Numbered from the stretch's first letter, positions 31,467 through 43,386 are shown. The stretch is 64,000 bases of DNA from Panorpa germanica (GCA_963678705.1 OY783220.1:2935001-2999000), one strand, 5' to 3'. Translations and numbers: made by a program. Notes: a model not told the origin generated them from the letters alone.

Positions 31467-33640
31467 CTGCGTAGATATTTAAAATCTAATGAAGCAGTTA
31501 TTTAATTTAAAGCCTAGCGAACATAACTGCATCAAAAAATTTCAAGAAATCCAAAAAAAATTTTTAGAGAAAAAAGTCCATGAATTTAAAAAAAGTCGCG
31601 TAAAAGCCAGAATCGCGGAGATAATTAAAATGTAATGAAGCAGTTATTTACTTTAAAGCCTAACGAACATAACTGCATCAAAAAATTTCAAGAAATCCAA
31701 AAAAAATTTTTAGAAAAAAAAGTCCATGAATTTAAAAAAGGTCGCATAAAAGCCAGAATCGCGTAGATATTTAAAATGTAATGAAGCAGTTATTTAATTT
31801 AAAGCCTAACGAACATAACTGCATCAAAAAATTTCAAGAAATCCAAAAAAAATTTTTAGAAAAAAAAGTCCATGAATTTAAAAAAAGTCGCGTAAAAGCC
31901 AGAATCGCGGAGATAATTAAAATGTAATGAAGCCGTTATTTAATTTAAAGCCTAACAAACATAACTGCATCAAAAAATTTCAAAAAATCCAAAAAAAATT
32001 TTTAGAAAAAAATGTCCATGAATTTAAAAAAGGTCGCATAAAAGTTAAAATCGCGTAGATATTTAAAATGTAATGAAGCAGTTATTTACTTTAAAGCCTA
32101 ACGAACATAACTGCATCAAAAAATTTCAAGAAATCCAAAAAAAATTTTTAGAAAAAAAAGTCCATGAATTTAAAAAAAGTCGCGTAAAAGCCAGAATCGC
32201 GGAGATAATTAAAATGTAATGAAGCCGTTATTTAATTTAAAGCCTAACAAACATAACTGCATCAAAAAATTTCAAAAAATCCAAAAAAAATTTTTAGAAA
32301 AAAATGTCCATGAATTTAAAAAAGGTCGCATAAAAGTTAAAATCGCGTAGATATTTAAAATGTAATGAAGCAGTTATTTACTTTAAAGCCTAACGAACAT
32401 AACTGCATCAAAAAATTTCAAGAGATCCAAAAAAAATTTTTAGAAAAAAAAGTCCATGAATTTAAAAAAGGTCGCATAAAAGCCAGAATCGCGTAGATAT
32501 TTAAAATGTAATGAAGCAGTTATTTACTTTAAAGCCTAACGAACATAACTGCATCAAAAAATTTCAAGAAATCCAAAAAAAATTTTTAGAAAAAAAAGTC
32601 CATGAATTTAAAAAAGGTCGCATAAAAGCCAGAATCGCGTAGATATTTAAAATGTAATGAAGCAGTTATTTAATTTAAAGCCTAACGAACATAACTGCAT
32701 CAAAAAATTTCAAGAAATCCAAAAAAAATTTTTAGAAAAAAAAGTCCATGAATTTAAAAAAGGTCGCATAAAAGCCAGAATCGCGTAGATATTTAAAATG
32801 TAATGAAGCAGTTATTTACTTTAAAGCCTAACGAACATAACTGCATCAAAAAATTTCAAGAAATCCAAAAAAAATTTTTAGAAAAAAAAGTCCATGAATT
32901 TAAAAAAGGTCGCATAAAAGCCAGAATCGCGTAGATATTTAAAATGTAATGAAGCAGTTATTTAATTTAAAGCCTAACGAACATAACTGCATCAAAAAAT
33001 TTCAAGAAATCCAAAATAAATTTTTAGAAAAAAAAGTCCATGAATTTAAAAAAGGTCGCATAAAAGCCAGAATCGCGTAGATATTTAAAATGTTATGAAG
33101 CAGTTATTTAATTTAAAGCCTAACGAACATAACTGCATCAAAAAATTTCAAGAAATCCAAAAAAAATTTTTAGAAAAAAAAGTCCATGAATTTAAAAAAA
33201 GTCGCGTAAAAGCCAGAATCGCGGAGATAATTAAAATGTAATGAAGCCGTTATTTAATTTAAAGCCTAACAAACATAACTGCATCAAAAAATTTCAAGAA
33301 ATCCAAAAAAAAATTTTAGAAAAAAAAGTCCATGAATTTAAAAAAGGTCGCATAAAAGCCAGAATCGCGTAGATATTTAAAATGTAATGAAGCAGTTATT
33401 TAATTTAAAGCCTAACGAACATAACTGCATCAAAAAATTTCAAGAAATCCAAAATAAATTTTTAGAAAAAAAAGTCCATGAATTTAAAAAAAGTCGCGTA
33501 AAAGCCAGAATCGCGGAGATATTTAAAATATAATGAAGCAGTTTTTTATTTTGGAGCATTAAGATCCTAACTGTATCAAAATATTTCAAAGAATGAAAAA
33601 AAAATTAGAAAAATTTGTCCACGAATTTAATAAAACTTAG
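31467..33640 (-). repeat. Right array of 146-bp monomers with 292-bp higher-order unit
   Basis: 'gtccatgaa' recurs every 146 bases exactly from 31576 to 33474, then diverges. Monomers fall into type A ('gtcgcgtaaaag…cggagataatt') and type B ('gtcgcataaaag…cgtagatattt'). The A+B' pair at 31868-32159 is repeated at 32160-32451, including shared variants ('gaagccg', 'aacaaac', 'agttaaaatcgcg'), a 292-bp higher-order repeat. The last monomer (about 33540-33640) is strongly diverged, as expected at an array edge. Confidence 0.95.
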
Positions 33641-33758
33641 ACATCATTGCGCCTAACAGAGCGGCAACATTACTTACGAGTAAAATTTACAGTACAAGAA
33701 AATCATTTATTTTGCTATTATTTTCTGACAATATTTACAGACTAAATATAAGAATTAA

Positions 33759-33787
33759 CTAGAGTTTACCCCCGTCGCAATGCGACG
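33759..33787 (-). other. Helitron-like 3' terminus (hairpin plus CTAG)
   Basis: On the minus strand a perfect hairpin CGTCGCATTGCGACG is followed about 10 bases later by CTAG and a host T, the standard Helitron 3' end. The element would extend to the right of 33759 on this map; its 5' TC end was not located. Confidence 0.6.
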
Positions 33788-33789
33788 TC

Positions 33790-34446
33790 TTTTTGGTACG
33801 TATATCATTTGAATAGTAATACTCCTCGTCTTTCCTAATCTAATTCTCCAGCTTATATCCCGTTTTATTGCTATGAAATTCTAATACAAAAGCAAATAAA
33901 AGGATCTAATAAAAATCGAAAGCTGTAAAAATGCAATTAACTATCTATAATTATGCAGAAATTAAATAATAATGTTTTAATATGAACTTTTAATATTACA
34001 TTAATAGAAATAAAATGTAATCTTAATTACACCGAGATAACCACATAATAAAATATTATTATATGCAATAAAAGTACGAGCATACACCCCGCTTCCCGCG
34101 CACCCCTTCTCATTTGGATAAAGCAACCTGATTCGAATCGAATGTATTTAAATAGAAATAAATAAATAGTTTGAATTTCATGCAGTTATACAACAGGTGG
34201 CAGGTAATTAGCAATGCCCTAAAACTATGAGAGATTACATTTATTACCAACGTTCAAAGTTGTTTCTTTTGGTGCTGATAATTACATCAAAAAGAAATGT
34301 GATGTGTCTATACTTCATCATTAAAATTTAGGTCAAAAGATGGCAATATATTACGCATGTTAAAGACCAAGTTAAAGACAGACGTGAACGGGTTTTCAAG
34401 ATATTAAGAGGCTCGCCCAGCTTGACGCTCGAAAAAACTAGCATAA
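33790..34446. other. AT-rich DNA, possibly the body of the Helitron ending at 33759
   Basis: No coding sequence. No repeat copies of this part were noticed elsewhere in the window. Confidence 0.4.
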
Positions 34447-35400
34447 GGTCTATCACGCACTGCAAGCGTATTTAAGCGAATTTTGCCGGACGTATACGCG
34501 CTACTACGCGAACCTCGCACACTGCAAGCGACAAAGCCGTCGTAGGTCTCATACTGGAAGCGAATATCAGCGAATGGGCTTGTGTCCTATGTCTTAATTT
34601 CTATAAAAGTGTACTATATTGATAAAGTGGGTTACTAGAACCTCACATGTTCAATTATTTTTTAATAATTTCTTATATGTTAGGAGATATTATCAATTAA
34701 AAAAATCATTTTGTCTACAACATTACAAATGCATGTGACCTCACAACCGCTGATGCTATCTCTTTTTTACAACAGAGCGTAAAAGAGATATATTCTTGAC
34801 AAAACTCTGACAAGTTTACAGGTTACGAACCTTACAGCTAAAAAATCTCTGGTATATGTATTTATATATTAAAATATCAAATATTATTTATAGCTAGTTT
34901 AAAGAACAATCAAATTCCAATGTTATGTCTGCAGTAACAGGGTTCAATAAAATAAAAACTTATTATTCTTTGACTTGACTTGATTATTTCGACTACCAAC
35001 AGCTACAAACCATTACCACAGCACTGACCTACTCAACAAATAACTGAAGTTAAAGTGCATTTCACGTCATACAAATGGCCGACCGTCTCTATCGCTAAAA
35101 CTACAATTCAAACTTTTAATTGCTATATATCCGTCAACATTTAAATATTTAATAAAATAGACACGCCAATATACATTTATTAACATCTATTTTAATCAAC
35201 AATTGAAAAATCGACCACTAAGAAATGAGGACACAAGCCCATTTTAATCAAACGAATCATGGAAGGGGATTTGAAAGAGAATTAAAGAGCAGTGGTTTAT
35301 AGATAACAATTAAAGTAAAAGTTTCTTCTCATGATAAATTATATTAGTGCAAAACAACTCCAATACACCATACAGTACACAAGTTGACTTGGCGTAGATT
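34447..35400. repeat. PIF/Harbinger-like MITE, interrupted by MITE family 1
   Basis: The left piece starts 'ggtctatcacgcactgcaag' and carries 'ggacgtatacgcgctactac' and 'ctgcaagcgacaaagccg'. The right piece (about 35244-35400) carries 'catgataaattatattagtg' and 'cagtacacaagttgactt'. The MITE at 34573-35243 interrupts it, so the Harbinger-like copy is the older of the two. The far right end is lost. Confidence 0.7.
34573..35243 (+). repeat. MITE family 1, complete copy
   Basis: The ends are AATGGGCTTGTGTCC and its complement GGACACAAGCCCATT. It is 671 bp, non-coding, and collinear with the inverted copy at 59281-59919. The superfamily is unresolved because no clean target duplication can be read. 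Confidence 0.85.
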
Positions 35401-35422
35401 ATAACCGTGCCCTCATCACCTT

Positions 35423-35436
35423 CCCCCCCCCCCCCC
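35423..35436. repeat. Poly-C tract (C14)
   Basis: Fourteen C followed by 'atttgcgtatggcgtaattt'. The same context, C10 followed by 'tttgcgtgtgacgtaatt', appears at 55387, so the tract belongs to a shared repeat. Confidence 0.85.
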
Positions 35437-35633
35437 ATTTGCGTATGGCGTAATTTATGGATGGTTCTAAATGAATCCCTTATTCAATGAAAGCAGAAAT
35501 TTCAAAATTTTCGTTGTTTCTAGTTTCCAATACCAGACCCTCCCCCTTAAACGAATATCAATCAGCCATTGGACTACTTGATGGTGCGGTGGACCTCGTA
35601 AGTGGCGACTGGTGATTGCCGGCACCTGGTGGA

Positions 35634-35657
35634 AGGTGTTCTTCTATTAGAACACCT
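35634..35657. repeat. Perfect 9-bp hairpin
   Basis: AGGTGTTCT, loop TCTATT, AGAACACCT. It lies within a moderately GC-rich block (35575-35700) of unknown nature. Confidence 0.7.
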
Positions 35658-35699
35658 CGTGGTCAGCGGCAAATAACCACGGTCGTAAAAACAGATTCC

Positions 35700-36580
35700 C
35701 ACAACACATTTCTTAATCTATATTTTATTTGAATTTTAACATTCGAAATCCTTTCACTATTAGTTTCGTTCACATAATAATAATATTCATATACTCGTAC
35801 TCGATCGTACTCATAAATATATCCACAATAACTAATAAATATTTTGAATTCATAAAATGTAAAGCGATTTTAATTATCGTTAAAATGTAGCACTTAAATT
35901 TATCTGATTCGAGGAGCTAAAATATAAATGTTATACATTCTTGACAACAATTTATTTTATTTATGAATGAAATATTTAACTATAGACATTTATTCATTTG
36001 ATTAAATAAAAACAACAACAAAGAAACAGTCCAAAGTTTGTTCTAAATCTCCGTAAAATCAGTAGCGTCACTATAACCACTGTAACTCGTAAACTAATAG
36101 TCGGGATGTCATGAAATTTTAAAACATATCGTTTGAAGGTTGATAATATATAAAAATAATATAGATTTGTCAATAGTAACACCATCTACTAACGTGTTAT
36201 GTTCAGTAAAAATTACTGTGTGATCTTAGTAGCAGAGTGCTCCTAAAATGGCTTTATGACAAAAATCCCTATGTTAACTATGAAAATTACAATGATTATG
36301 TGTATGTATGTATTATTCCTATCTGTTTTTGCCTTTCAGCATTACAAATTCTATTACATTAAATCGGAACTTACGTTAAAATAATTAAAAATTAACTTAA
36401 CCAATTTTTCTAGAATATTTTAAAAATATAACGACCACAAATATGAGACCAAGCTTAGATGTGCCTCATTCTGATATGAAATGAATGGAAAAAAAAGAAA
36501 ATTAATGCGGAAACACGCGCCTAACGTTGTATCGAAATTTCAAGTAAATCGACCCACTACTTTTAGAGTTTTGCCAGCAC
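35700..36580. other. AT-rich intergenic DNA
   Basis: No gene supported. One TACTCGTA octamer at 35792 is followed by 'tcgatcgtactc'. Confidence 0.45.
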
Positions 36581-36589
36581 AAACACAGA

Positions 36590-36805
36590 CAACTAGTAAA
36601 TCTTCTTCTCACTGTCTTCCTCTAGTAAATCTATATCTCCTTGTCTCTGCTCCTTCTTGCCTTGTCCCCGCTCTATCCACCTCCTGTCAACAGTCGATTC
36701 TCTATCCATATCTCCCTTTCGCTTTCCACATTACCATCGGATTTTCTTTTCATATATTCCAGCGATTCATCTGCTCAATTTCACACTCTACCTTCCCTTT
36801 CTAAA
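36590..36805 (-). pseudogene. Pyrimidine-rich block, possible LINE ORF2 remnant
   Basis: The minus strand is Lys/Glu/Arg-rich with a 'RRWIERGQGKK' phrase, resembling the tail of the LINE copies at 2930 and 38570, but no zinc-binding signature survives. The three overlapping plus-strand ORFs here come from low complexity. Confidence 0.3.
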
Positions 36806-36810
36806 TTTGC

Positions 36811-37125
36811 AGTCGCATACTGCAACCGTATTTCAGCGAATTTTGATTGGACGTATACGCGCTACTACGCTTTACCTATCCGAACCCTGTAAATGTAATG
36901 ACCCCTCGTACACAGCAAGCGACAAAGCCGTCCGAATACATGCGTTACGTAGGTCTCACACTGAATTTTAAACAAAAAAAATTTAAATAAAAAGTTAAAG
37001 TTTGCCCTCATGATAAATTATGTTAGTGCAAAGCAACTCCAATACACCCTACAGTACACAAGTTTGACTTACTCATCGGAACTGTATGTATTACGACACA
37101 ACACCGTCGCTTGTTTCCAAGTATT
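36811..37125. repeat. PIF/Harbinger-like MITE fragment
   Basis: It has 'tcgcatactgcaaccgtatt', 'acgtatacgcgctactacgc', 'cagcaagcgacaaagccgtc' and 'catgataaattatgttagtg' in family order. The right end is incomplete. Confidence 0.7.
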
Positions 37126-37129
37126 TCCC

Positions 37130-38565
37130 AACGCTGTTATAACACTTTCCCAAATTCTCCCAAGTCTGCCTCATTAGCACTTAAACACTTATAACGATTT
37201 TATGGCAAGAGAACTAAGCACGGACTTAATAAGCCTCACCTTCTATCATATAATAACCATTTATTGTTCAGTTAATAAGATATTAATGTGAGTTTTACTT
37301 ATAATTAGTATGTATAAACTTAAGAGATAGGAGCTAAGATTTTATGACTTAGAAGATTGCTGAATAAATTCTCTGTAACAAAAATACACATTTACCAATA
37401 AACATTACAGGTGAAATCATAAATATAAAAGACAAATTACATTAACATAATAATTTTAATGACTTGAACAATTTTGCGTTAGTGTTGACTGCGCAGTATG
37501 CAGTGTGTTTGTATTAGTAATGTTATTTATCTTCATCTCGCAATACAAGTTTATCACAAGTTGTGTTCGCTGCTTCCGCATTACCAACCACTAATAAATT
37601 TACTATTTTTCTGCAAAACATATATTGGTCACCCTGCAAACCAGCAATTCTTAACTTTGGTAAGAAAGGGCAATTTCTTTCTCACCATTTAAAAATTTTA
37701 TTGACCGCCATCTTGAAAATAACCGTGTAATTAGTTTTGTTGCTTATCTTCCAAACTATAAGCCCCACATACATACTGTAAAGGACTTTCTTGTAGATAA
37801 GAATGTACTCTACAACTTTTATCAATTACTTTTTGTTCTAACTCTTATAATTAAAAAGTTACAAGCAAAAACAAACCTAATGCAATGAACAAAGTATATA
37901 CTACTGAATTTCTTTTTTAGATACAAATATTTCAACTTGAGAACGGCTGTTAAAATATACAAGTATTATCATAAAGTATGAAATATGCTATAAAATATAA
38001 TAGTAATACAAACCTATAAATAACATAACTCTAAACATTAATTGAAATACTCAAAATGCTTATGATAAGTATATACTAATCCTTTTAATGTTGCTATTAG
38101 AAACGATTTGTAGTCGAGGCGAGACCATCACTGTGTATTTTAAAATGATGTTTCATTTTTAATCGTTTTTAGATTTTTAGAATTTCTAATGAAGCATTTA
38201 ATGAATGCATATAAATTTTTCATTAAGTTTTTTTTTATAATATATGTATCAAGGTCTCATTTATGTTCTAAACATACATAAGAAATGGACACGAATATCA
38301 TTATGTGCCAAATACATGACATAACATTTAGTTATGGAAGCAGTGTGGCCATAAATTAGTAAAAGAATGTGCCTGGATGATGGCACACTGCTAATAAGAT
38401 GGCAACACTAATGCAACTCGTATTTAAATAAATATCAAAAACAAATCATTTGTTAAATTTATTGGATGTATGGAAATATTATTAAAAGAAATTATTAACA
38501 TTATTATTAGCAACCTAGTGGTAATTATAATTACCAATCTAGATTGGTATGAAACATGATGATGC
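37130..38565. other. AT-rich intergenic DNA
   Basis: No gene or clear repeat recognised. Confidence 0.45.
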
Positions 38566-38569
38566 ATGG

Positions 38570-39335
38570 AACGGAAATGGGTAGAAAGAGTGAAGAAAGT
38601 TGAAGGCAGTACAAGAAAAATATATAAAATGGGTTCTTAGAGTAAATAAGTGTATACCGGGTTACATGGTAATGGAGGAAGTAAAAAGGAATAACTTGAG
38701 AATGGAGGCAAGAATGAGAGTGGAAGCCTTAGAAATAATGAAGTGAGGGAATACAAGATAGGAGAAGGTATTGTGAAGGAAGAAGGATAACAGCGCCAGA
38801 AGAGGATAGACTAAGGGCAGAGAAAAGAAAGATAAGAAGCATCATAAAAGAAAGAGAAAAGGAGATTCAACAACAGGAGAGGATGAGTAAGGTGTACGAA
38901 GGAAAATACAATACAGATACAGACGGTTATCGACTAAAGGATTTCCACGGTACCAGAAAACAAAGGGGGAAATGATTTCCAGATTCAGGCTGTGGAATGA
39001 AGAGAGAGAGGCAGTAGGTATTGAGGAACAGTAGAAGAGAAATTGCAGAACGGAAGATGAAAAATTAGAACACATTAAGTATAGGTGTCAGGATAAAGTG
39101 GAAAGTGAATTAAGTTCGGAGGAGTTATTGCAAGGAAAGAGGGAACGAAAAAAATGGATGACGGAAGTAATGAGAAAGAGAAGAGACAAGAAAGAGAAAC
39201 TTTTGTAAGGAGAGGGAGTCGGGAGGCACTATTGCAAGAGGAAGTAAGGAATTGGCAGTGGAGGAGGATAAAAAGAGAAACAAACATTGAAAAGGAAGAA
39301 GAGAATTTAAAAAAGAAATGTGTAAAGGAAATGTT
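38570..39335 (+). pseudogene. Decayed LINE ORF2 3' region, sense
   Basis: A long purine-rich stretch. Fragments read RFRLWNEERE, later EDEKLEHIKYRCQDKVE, then LLQGKRERKKWMTEV, the last RT-distal segment and C/H motif of a jockey/R1-type ORF2. Multiple stops and frameshifts are present. The upstream part (38570-38900) is K/E/R-rich and may be the thumb/C-terminal region, but no YXDD reverse transcriptase motif was found. ORFs on the minus strand (38842-39398) are shadows. Confidence 0.65.
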
Positions 39336-39339
39336 AAAT

Positions 39340-41456
39340 GAATTTAAGGAAGTACAATACAATACAAAATTATTTATTATTGTTATTTTTATATACAAAC
39401 TATTATCACATTATTATTATTGTCATTTGTTTAGAAATAAAATAGTTTTGTATAGAGATCTGGCAACGACTGCAAATTATTGATGAAAAGAGTGACGCAT
39501 TTAACTTAAGCGCTGCAAACATAACCCCAAAATCATCCATCAAAAATAGCAAAAACACAGGAAAGTGGCCTGAAAATGATCCTGGCATAATAAACCATGT
39601 GATCAAATTCCCATTAGCAGCGTTACTTTGTACCTTCCTACCACCATGTTTTATAGCAAAACTTTTTTAATATGACTAGATATTAACCTAAAAGAAATTA
39701 TGTGTCCCAAGTTTACTTTTTAAAGTTAAATAAACTTTAAAAAGTAAATAAATAATAATTCTCCACCTAGTTTTAAGATTCCAAACTGATTGCTAATAGA
39801 AAAATAATCATGTTTACAAAATCAATCATATGATTTCTCATAGCTCACAGTATTACCAACATTTCAATGATTTCAAAACCTAACCTAATTTTGACATTAT
39901 TCTATCTACTACCACTACCAACTATAAGCATAAATATCCTTTAATCTGTAAAACAAGAATCATGATTAATAAACCGTCCTCCGTTCCATTTCAAATAAAA
40001 TAAAAATATTATGAAATATCAATGCATAAAATAAGCTTGGTAATAAATGTGCACATTTTATCATCGTGACTTTTGTTTTTGTTTTCATATTGGCAATGTG
40101 AATCTCCAAGAAGGCGTTTTCACAGTGCCTTGCTGGTTAGTTGGCAGTTGGCGGACCTGAGTCCTGAGACAAACCACCTTAACTATACTCGTATATTAGA
40201 ATGTGGAGAATGTTCAATAAATATGGGAATTATAACCTTTATTTCATCATTATATTGTATACAAATCTATAAATATACCTACTTAGATACCATACAAAGA
40301 AGTCGCTGTTACTTATAAATATACAGGCGCTGGAAACTGCAAACATATAATACAATTACTAAATGGAAATCTATCTCTTATAATGCTAACTTTAAGACGC
40401 TCTGAGAGAGAGACAGTTTTGAAAACAGTTTTGTTGTCAAAAAACAAAACAACACCATGTTTTGCGCATGTTCTGTTTTCTGTTTTTCGAAAATAGACGT
40501 TTAGTATTTTTCTGTGTGTTCTATAAAAATTATAAACATGATAAACAACAACTGACAAGCGCAAATGTTCACAAAAAACAAAACAGCGTGTTCAAACCAA
40601 GCAGACTAAAACACAACAACAAACTGTTTTGGAATGTGTTGTTTACTAAAACAAGATAAAAATGTTTTTTTTTTAAGAACACGACAACTGCCTTAATTGT
40701 TCGACAAAGACATTGCCGCAAGTAATTAAATTATTTAAGTATTTTTACAGTTATAAGGTTGAGACAATTTATTTCACCTTTTACGGTTAATTTGCGCGTG
40801 AAAAGACAATTGTAAGTTGATGATATTTGACAGCTGGGTTAATGGCAAGAATCATTCAGTTCGTTTTCTTCAATGTAAATTTGTTTAAGCTTCAAATGAT
40901 GACCTCCTTGCAAAATTTCATATTCCATTAATACCAAATTTGCCATAGATTCAATTCTTCCCAGTACAAACTGTTTATTTATCACAAATTCTATTCTATA
41001 CAGTACATATTTTTTAAATAAACTGTATTTGAATTTACCGCGTTTTTAGGTTAAAAACCACAAAAGAATTATTTCTTGCCAAACTAGTTTAAATCGTAAA
41101 ACAAAACAAATATTATTAGTGTTGGAACAAAACAAGAGCATATTTGTGAAACAATACTTTCTTTAAACAACAGCTTGAAATTGTACGACCACTTTGATGT
41201 TTCAAATGAAGCAATACCATTTGTAATTAAAATATATTTTTAAACTGTATTATTTATATTTTAATATTAAATTCTGTTTTAAATGCTTTTAAATTGTTTA
41301 CTTTTCGTTTTATTTAAAAAAAAAAGAAATATTTTTGAAGACGTTAATTTTTATTTAGTTCTTAGATTTTGCATTTATAAAGAAATGAACTATTGAATAA
41401 TATAAAATAAGAAATAAATAAATATTGAATTCTGTCCACAGAGTAAGACTAACATT
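39340..41456. other. AT-rich intergenic DNA
   Basis: No gene supported. The ORFs at 40073-40318, 40313-40564 and 40462-40659 overlap on both strands and have no motifs. Confidence 0.45.
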
Positions 41457-41461
41457 ATGTC

Positions 41462-41905
41462 TAATGCTTAGTACACAGTAGTGCGACTTCAGCATACGAC
41501 ACTAATAAAGCCCCAAATTATACTATTCTTTAAAACTCTACGGAGTATTTTTATTATACGGAAATGTTTCAAATCTTTGGCGGTAAACTACAAAGGATTG
41601 CGATTTTGAGTTTGACGATTGAGTGTGTCACACAAACAGCTGCTGCCAACAGAACATCTTCATTAACGCACGTGGTATACGAAACTGAGCCTTCGACATG
41701 ACAAGATTCTATTTATATCCGATTATTATTTATATCCAATATCAAAAACAATTAAATAAACAAAATGTAACAAGAGTTCATACGAACTATTAAAGAAGCG
41801 GGTGTATTAAGTTACACGTCTCACTAGTGTAGACGTGCTGCACAACTTCTTCCAACAAATGTTGAATGTCGTATCTTTAAGTCGCACCAATGTGTACAAG
41901 GCATA
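41462..41905. repeat. MITE family 3, complete copy with ATGTC flanks
   Basis: The left end reads TAATGCTTAGTACACAG and the right end TGTACAAGGCATA, inverted copies of one another with a few changes. ATGTC occurs immediately outside both ends (41457-41461 and 41906-41910), a likely 5-bp target duplication. 444 bp, no ORF. Confidence 0.75.
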
Positions 41906-41914
41906 ATGTCATCC

Positions 41915-42590
41915 ATTTTTTAAAGATTTGTTTCGTCCAGTTTTATACAAACTGCTTTTTTTGAAACTTGACATAGAACATTGCATTATAATTATTTTTC
42001 CTAAGCTAATAAAATCTTATAAACTTGTTTTAAAACACTTATTCTACACATAAAAATATAGGTCAATTATATCAGTTGACCCAGCCCATCTCCAGCCCGA
42101 GTGTCAGAGCGATGATGCAGCTTCAGCTCCAGCTGTTTAATTCCAACCTTGCATCCGTTATCCGTTACACGGCATCAAGTTTATGAAGCTGTGAGAGACC
42201 CGATTAAATTAATTCAACTAACATTTAAACATTTTTTTATGAATCCATTCAAACAAAACAAAAAAAAAACATTGATGTAATAATTCCATCAGGCTTTGTT
42301 GAAATTAATATAAAACATTTTATTATAATTAATCAAAAAATAATTACGTTAATGATTCCATTAGTCAATTAGTATGATAAAATTTGTGTATTGTAAATCA
42401 TCTTAATGATGTGGAGCAGCAAAGTGTTACAAAATCTTGATTATCAATTTCAGGGGTTCAAAACCTTCTTCGATTTATGTTTAGCACTAAAACTATTATA
42501 TGTATTGTATTTATTTAACTTTTTAGCCATTTAATTCTATTAATTACAATGCCTTTATTACTTAAATTTAACTAAAACAAACTAAACCAA
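41915..42590. other. AT-rich intergenic DNA
   Basis: Nothing recognised apart from a small GC-richer patch at 42080-42180. Confidence 0.4.
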
Positions 42591-42593
42591 GAT

Positions 42594-42803
42594 ATGTGCA
42601 ATTGTGGAGAAGAGGTAGCAGATCAAGAACGTTTGATCTTCCAATGTACAGAAACGGAGGCCTGCAGAAATAATTTGTACAGAGTTTTGGTGAAAAATGG
42701 AGTGGTGTTGCCAATGAGTATGGAGGAATTACTAAGATATCCGAGGTGGCCAGTGTGCTTAGTGATAGACAGAATATGGAATATAGCGAGTTTCAAAATA
42801 TAG
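42594..42803 (+). pseudogene. LINE ORF2 C-terminal fragment (jockey-like, second family)
   Basis: The frame reads MCNCGEEVADQERLIFQC, followed by TETEACRNNLYRVLVK and LPMSMEELLRYPRWP. 'C.CGEE…..LIFQC….R..LY..L…G' is the conserved ending of jockey-clade ORF2 proteins, after the reverse transcriptase. Everything upstream of the C-X-C motif is missing, so this is a 5'-truncated insertion, the usual product of LINE integration. The sequence to about 42985 may be its 3' UTR. It differs from the family at 12280 and 38570. Confidence 0.75.
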
Positions 42804-42996
42804 ATGTAATAATAAATGAAATTAAAGGTTTGTAAAGACGATAAATCTTTAACGAAACGAATATTTTAAACGTACTAAAAAAAGAGTAGCATTTTCTTGA
42901 GTTTACTGTCGTATTTGTAGAAACGTATTTTGTACTTGCTCTACAACATAGTCTCCGGTGTAGAAGAAGATCAGGCAACAAATATAAATCTATACT

Positions 42997-43190
42997 TCTA
43001 TACTAATATTATAAAGCGACAGAGTTTGTTTGTTTGAACGCGCTAATCTCCGAAACTACTGGTTCGAATTGAATAATTCTTTTTGTGTTGGATAGTCCAG
43101 TTATCGAGGAAGGCTATAGGCTATATAACATCACGCTACGACTAATAGGAGCAAAGATATAGTGGTAAATGTGTAAAAAACGGGAGAAAT
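42997..43190 (+). mobile_element. Helitron 5' end, left copy
   Basis: It starts TCTATACTAATATT, a 5' end widespread in insect Helitrons, and matches 44727-44920 at 192 of 194 positions (differences at 43011 region t/a and 43142 region t/c). A further 'tctatact' precedes it, giving a duplicated start. Similarity stops sharply after 'cgggagaaat' at 43190. Confidence 0.8.
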
Positions 43191-43386
43191 ATTATAAAGC
43201 ACAATCGAGTAGTCATTCGATACGTGATAGACGTGTTTTGTTTGTTTCCTTAAAATAATTTAATTGAACTAATATTATTAAACATACATATATATAAATT
43301 AATTAAAAAGTAAATTTAAATTTAAAGTAAAATTGCATTATCTAAAATATTATTATTTTAATATTCAAATTTTCTGAATTTAAAAA
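43191..43386 (+). other. Leader of the ORF1 unit
   Basis: It begins 'attataaagcacaatcgagt' and continues 'agtcattcgatacgtgatag', resembling a LINE 5' UTR start. The AT-rich remainder leads to ATG 43387 in a good context (AAAAAATGAA). Confidence 0.4.

Larger units (their letters stand above)
29504..33758. repeat. Giant inverted-repeat locus of 146-bp tandem monomers
   Basis: A 4.25 kb structure: a Helitron-like CTAG terminus at 29504, about 9.5 monomers in one orientation, a palindromic core, and about 15 monomers in the opposite orientation. The loop is 31230-31237. The locus resembles Foldback-type elements, whose long inverted ends are built of tandem repeats, and also Helitron derivatives (DINE/HINE types) that carry internal arrays of about 150 bp. 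No protein is encoded; the ORF at 29731-29925 is monomer-derived. A transcript across it could fold into a very long hairpin. Confidence 0.85.

Noticed and set aside
31467..33640. CRISPR-like array
   Set aside because: Monomers are contiguous with no unique spacers, the period is 146 bp, and the genome is eukaryotic.
36481..36971. Three overlapping ORFs of 80-110 residues
   Set aside because: Low-complexity pyrimidine-rich sequence, all three frames open, no motif; partly a MITE fragment.
38842..39398. Two minus-strand ORFs rich in Ser/Phe/Leu
   Set aside because: They are complements of a purine-rich LINE remnant whose plus strand carries the recognisable C/H motif.
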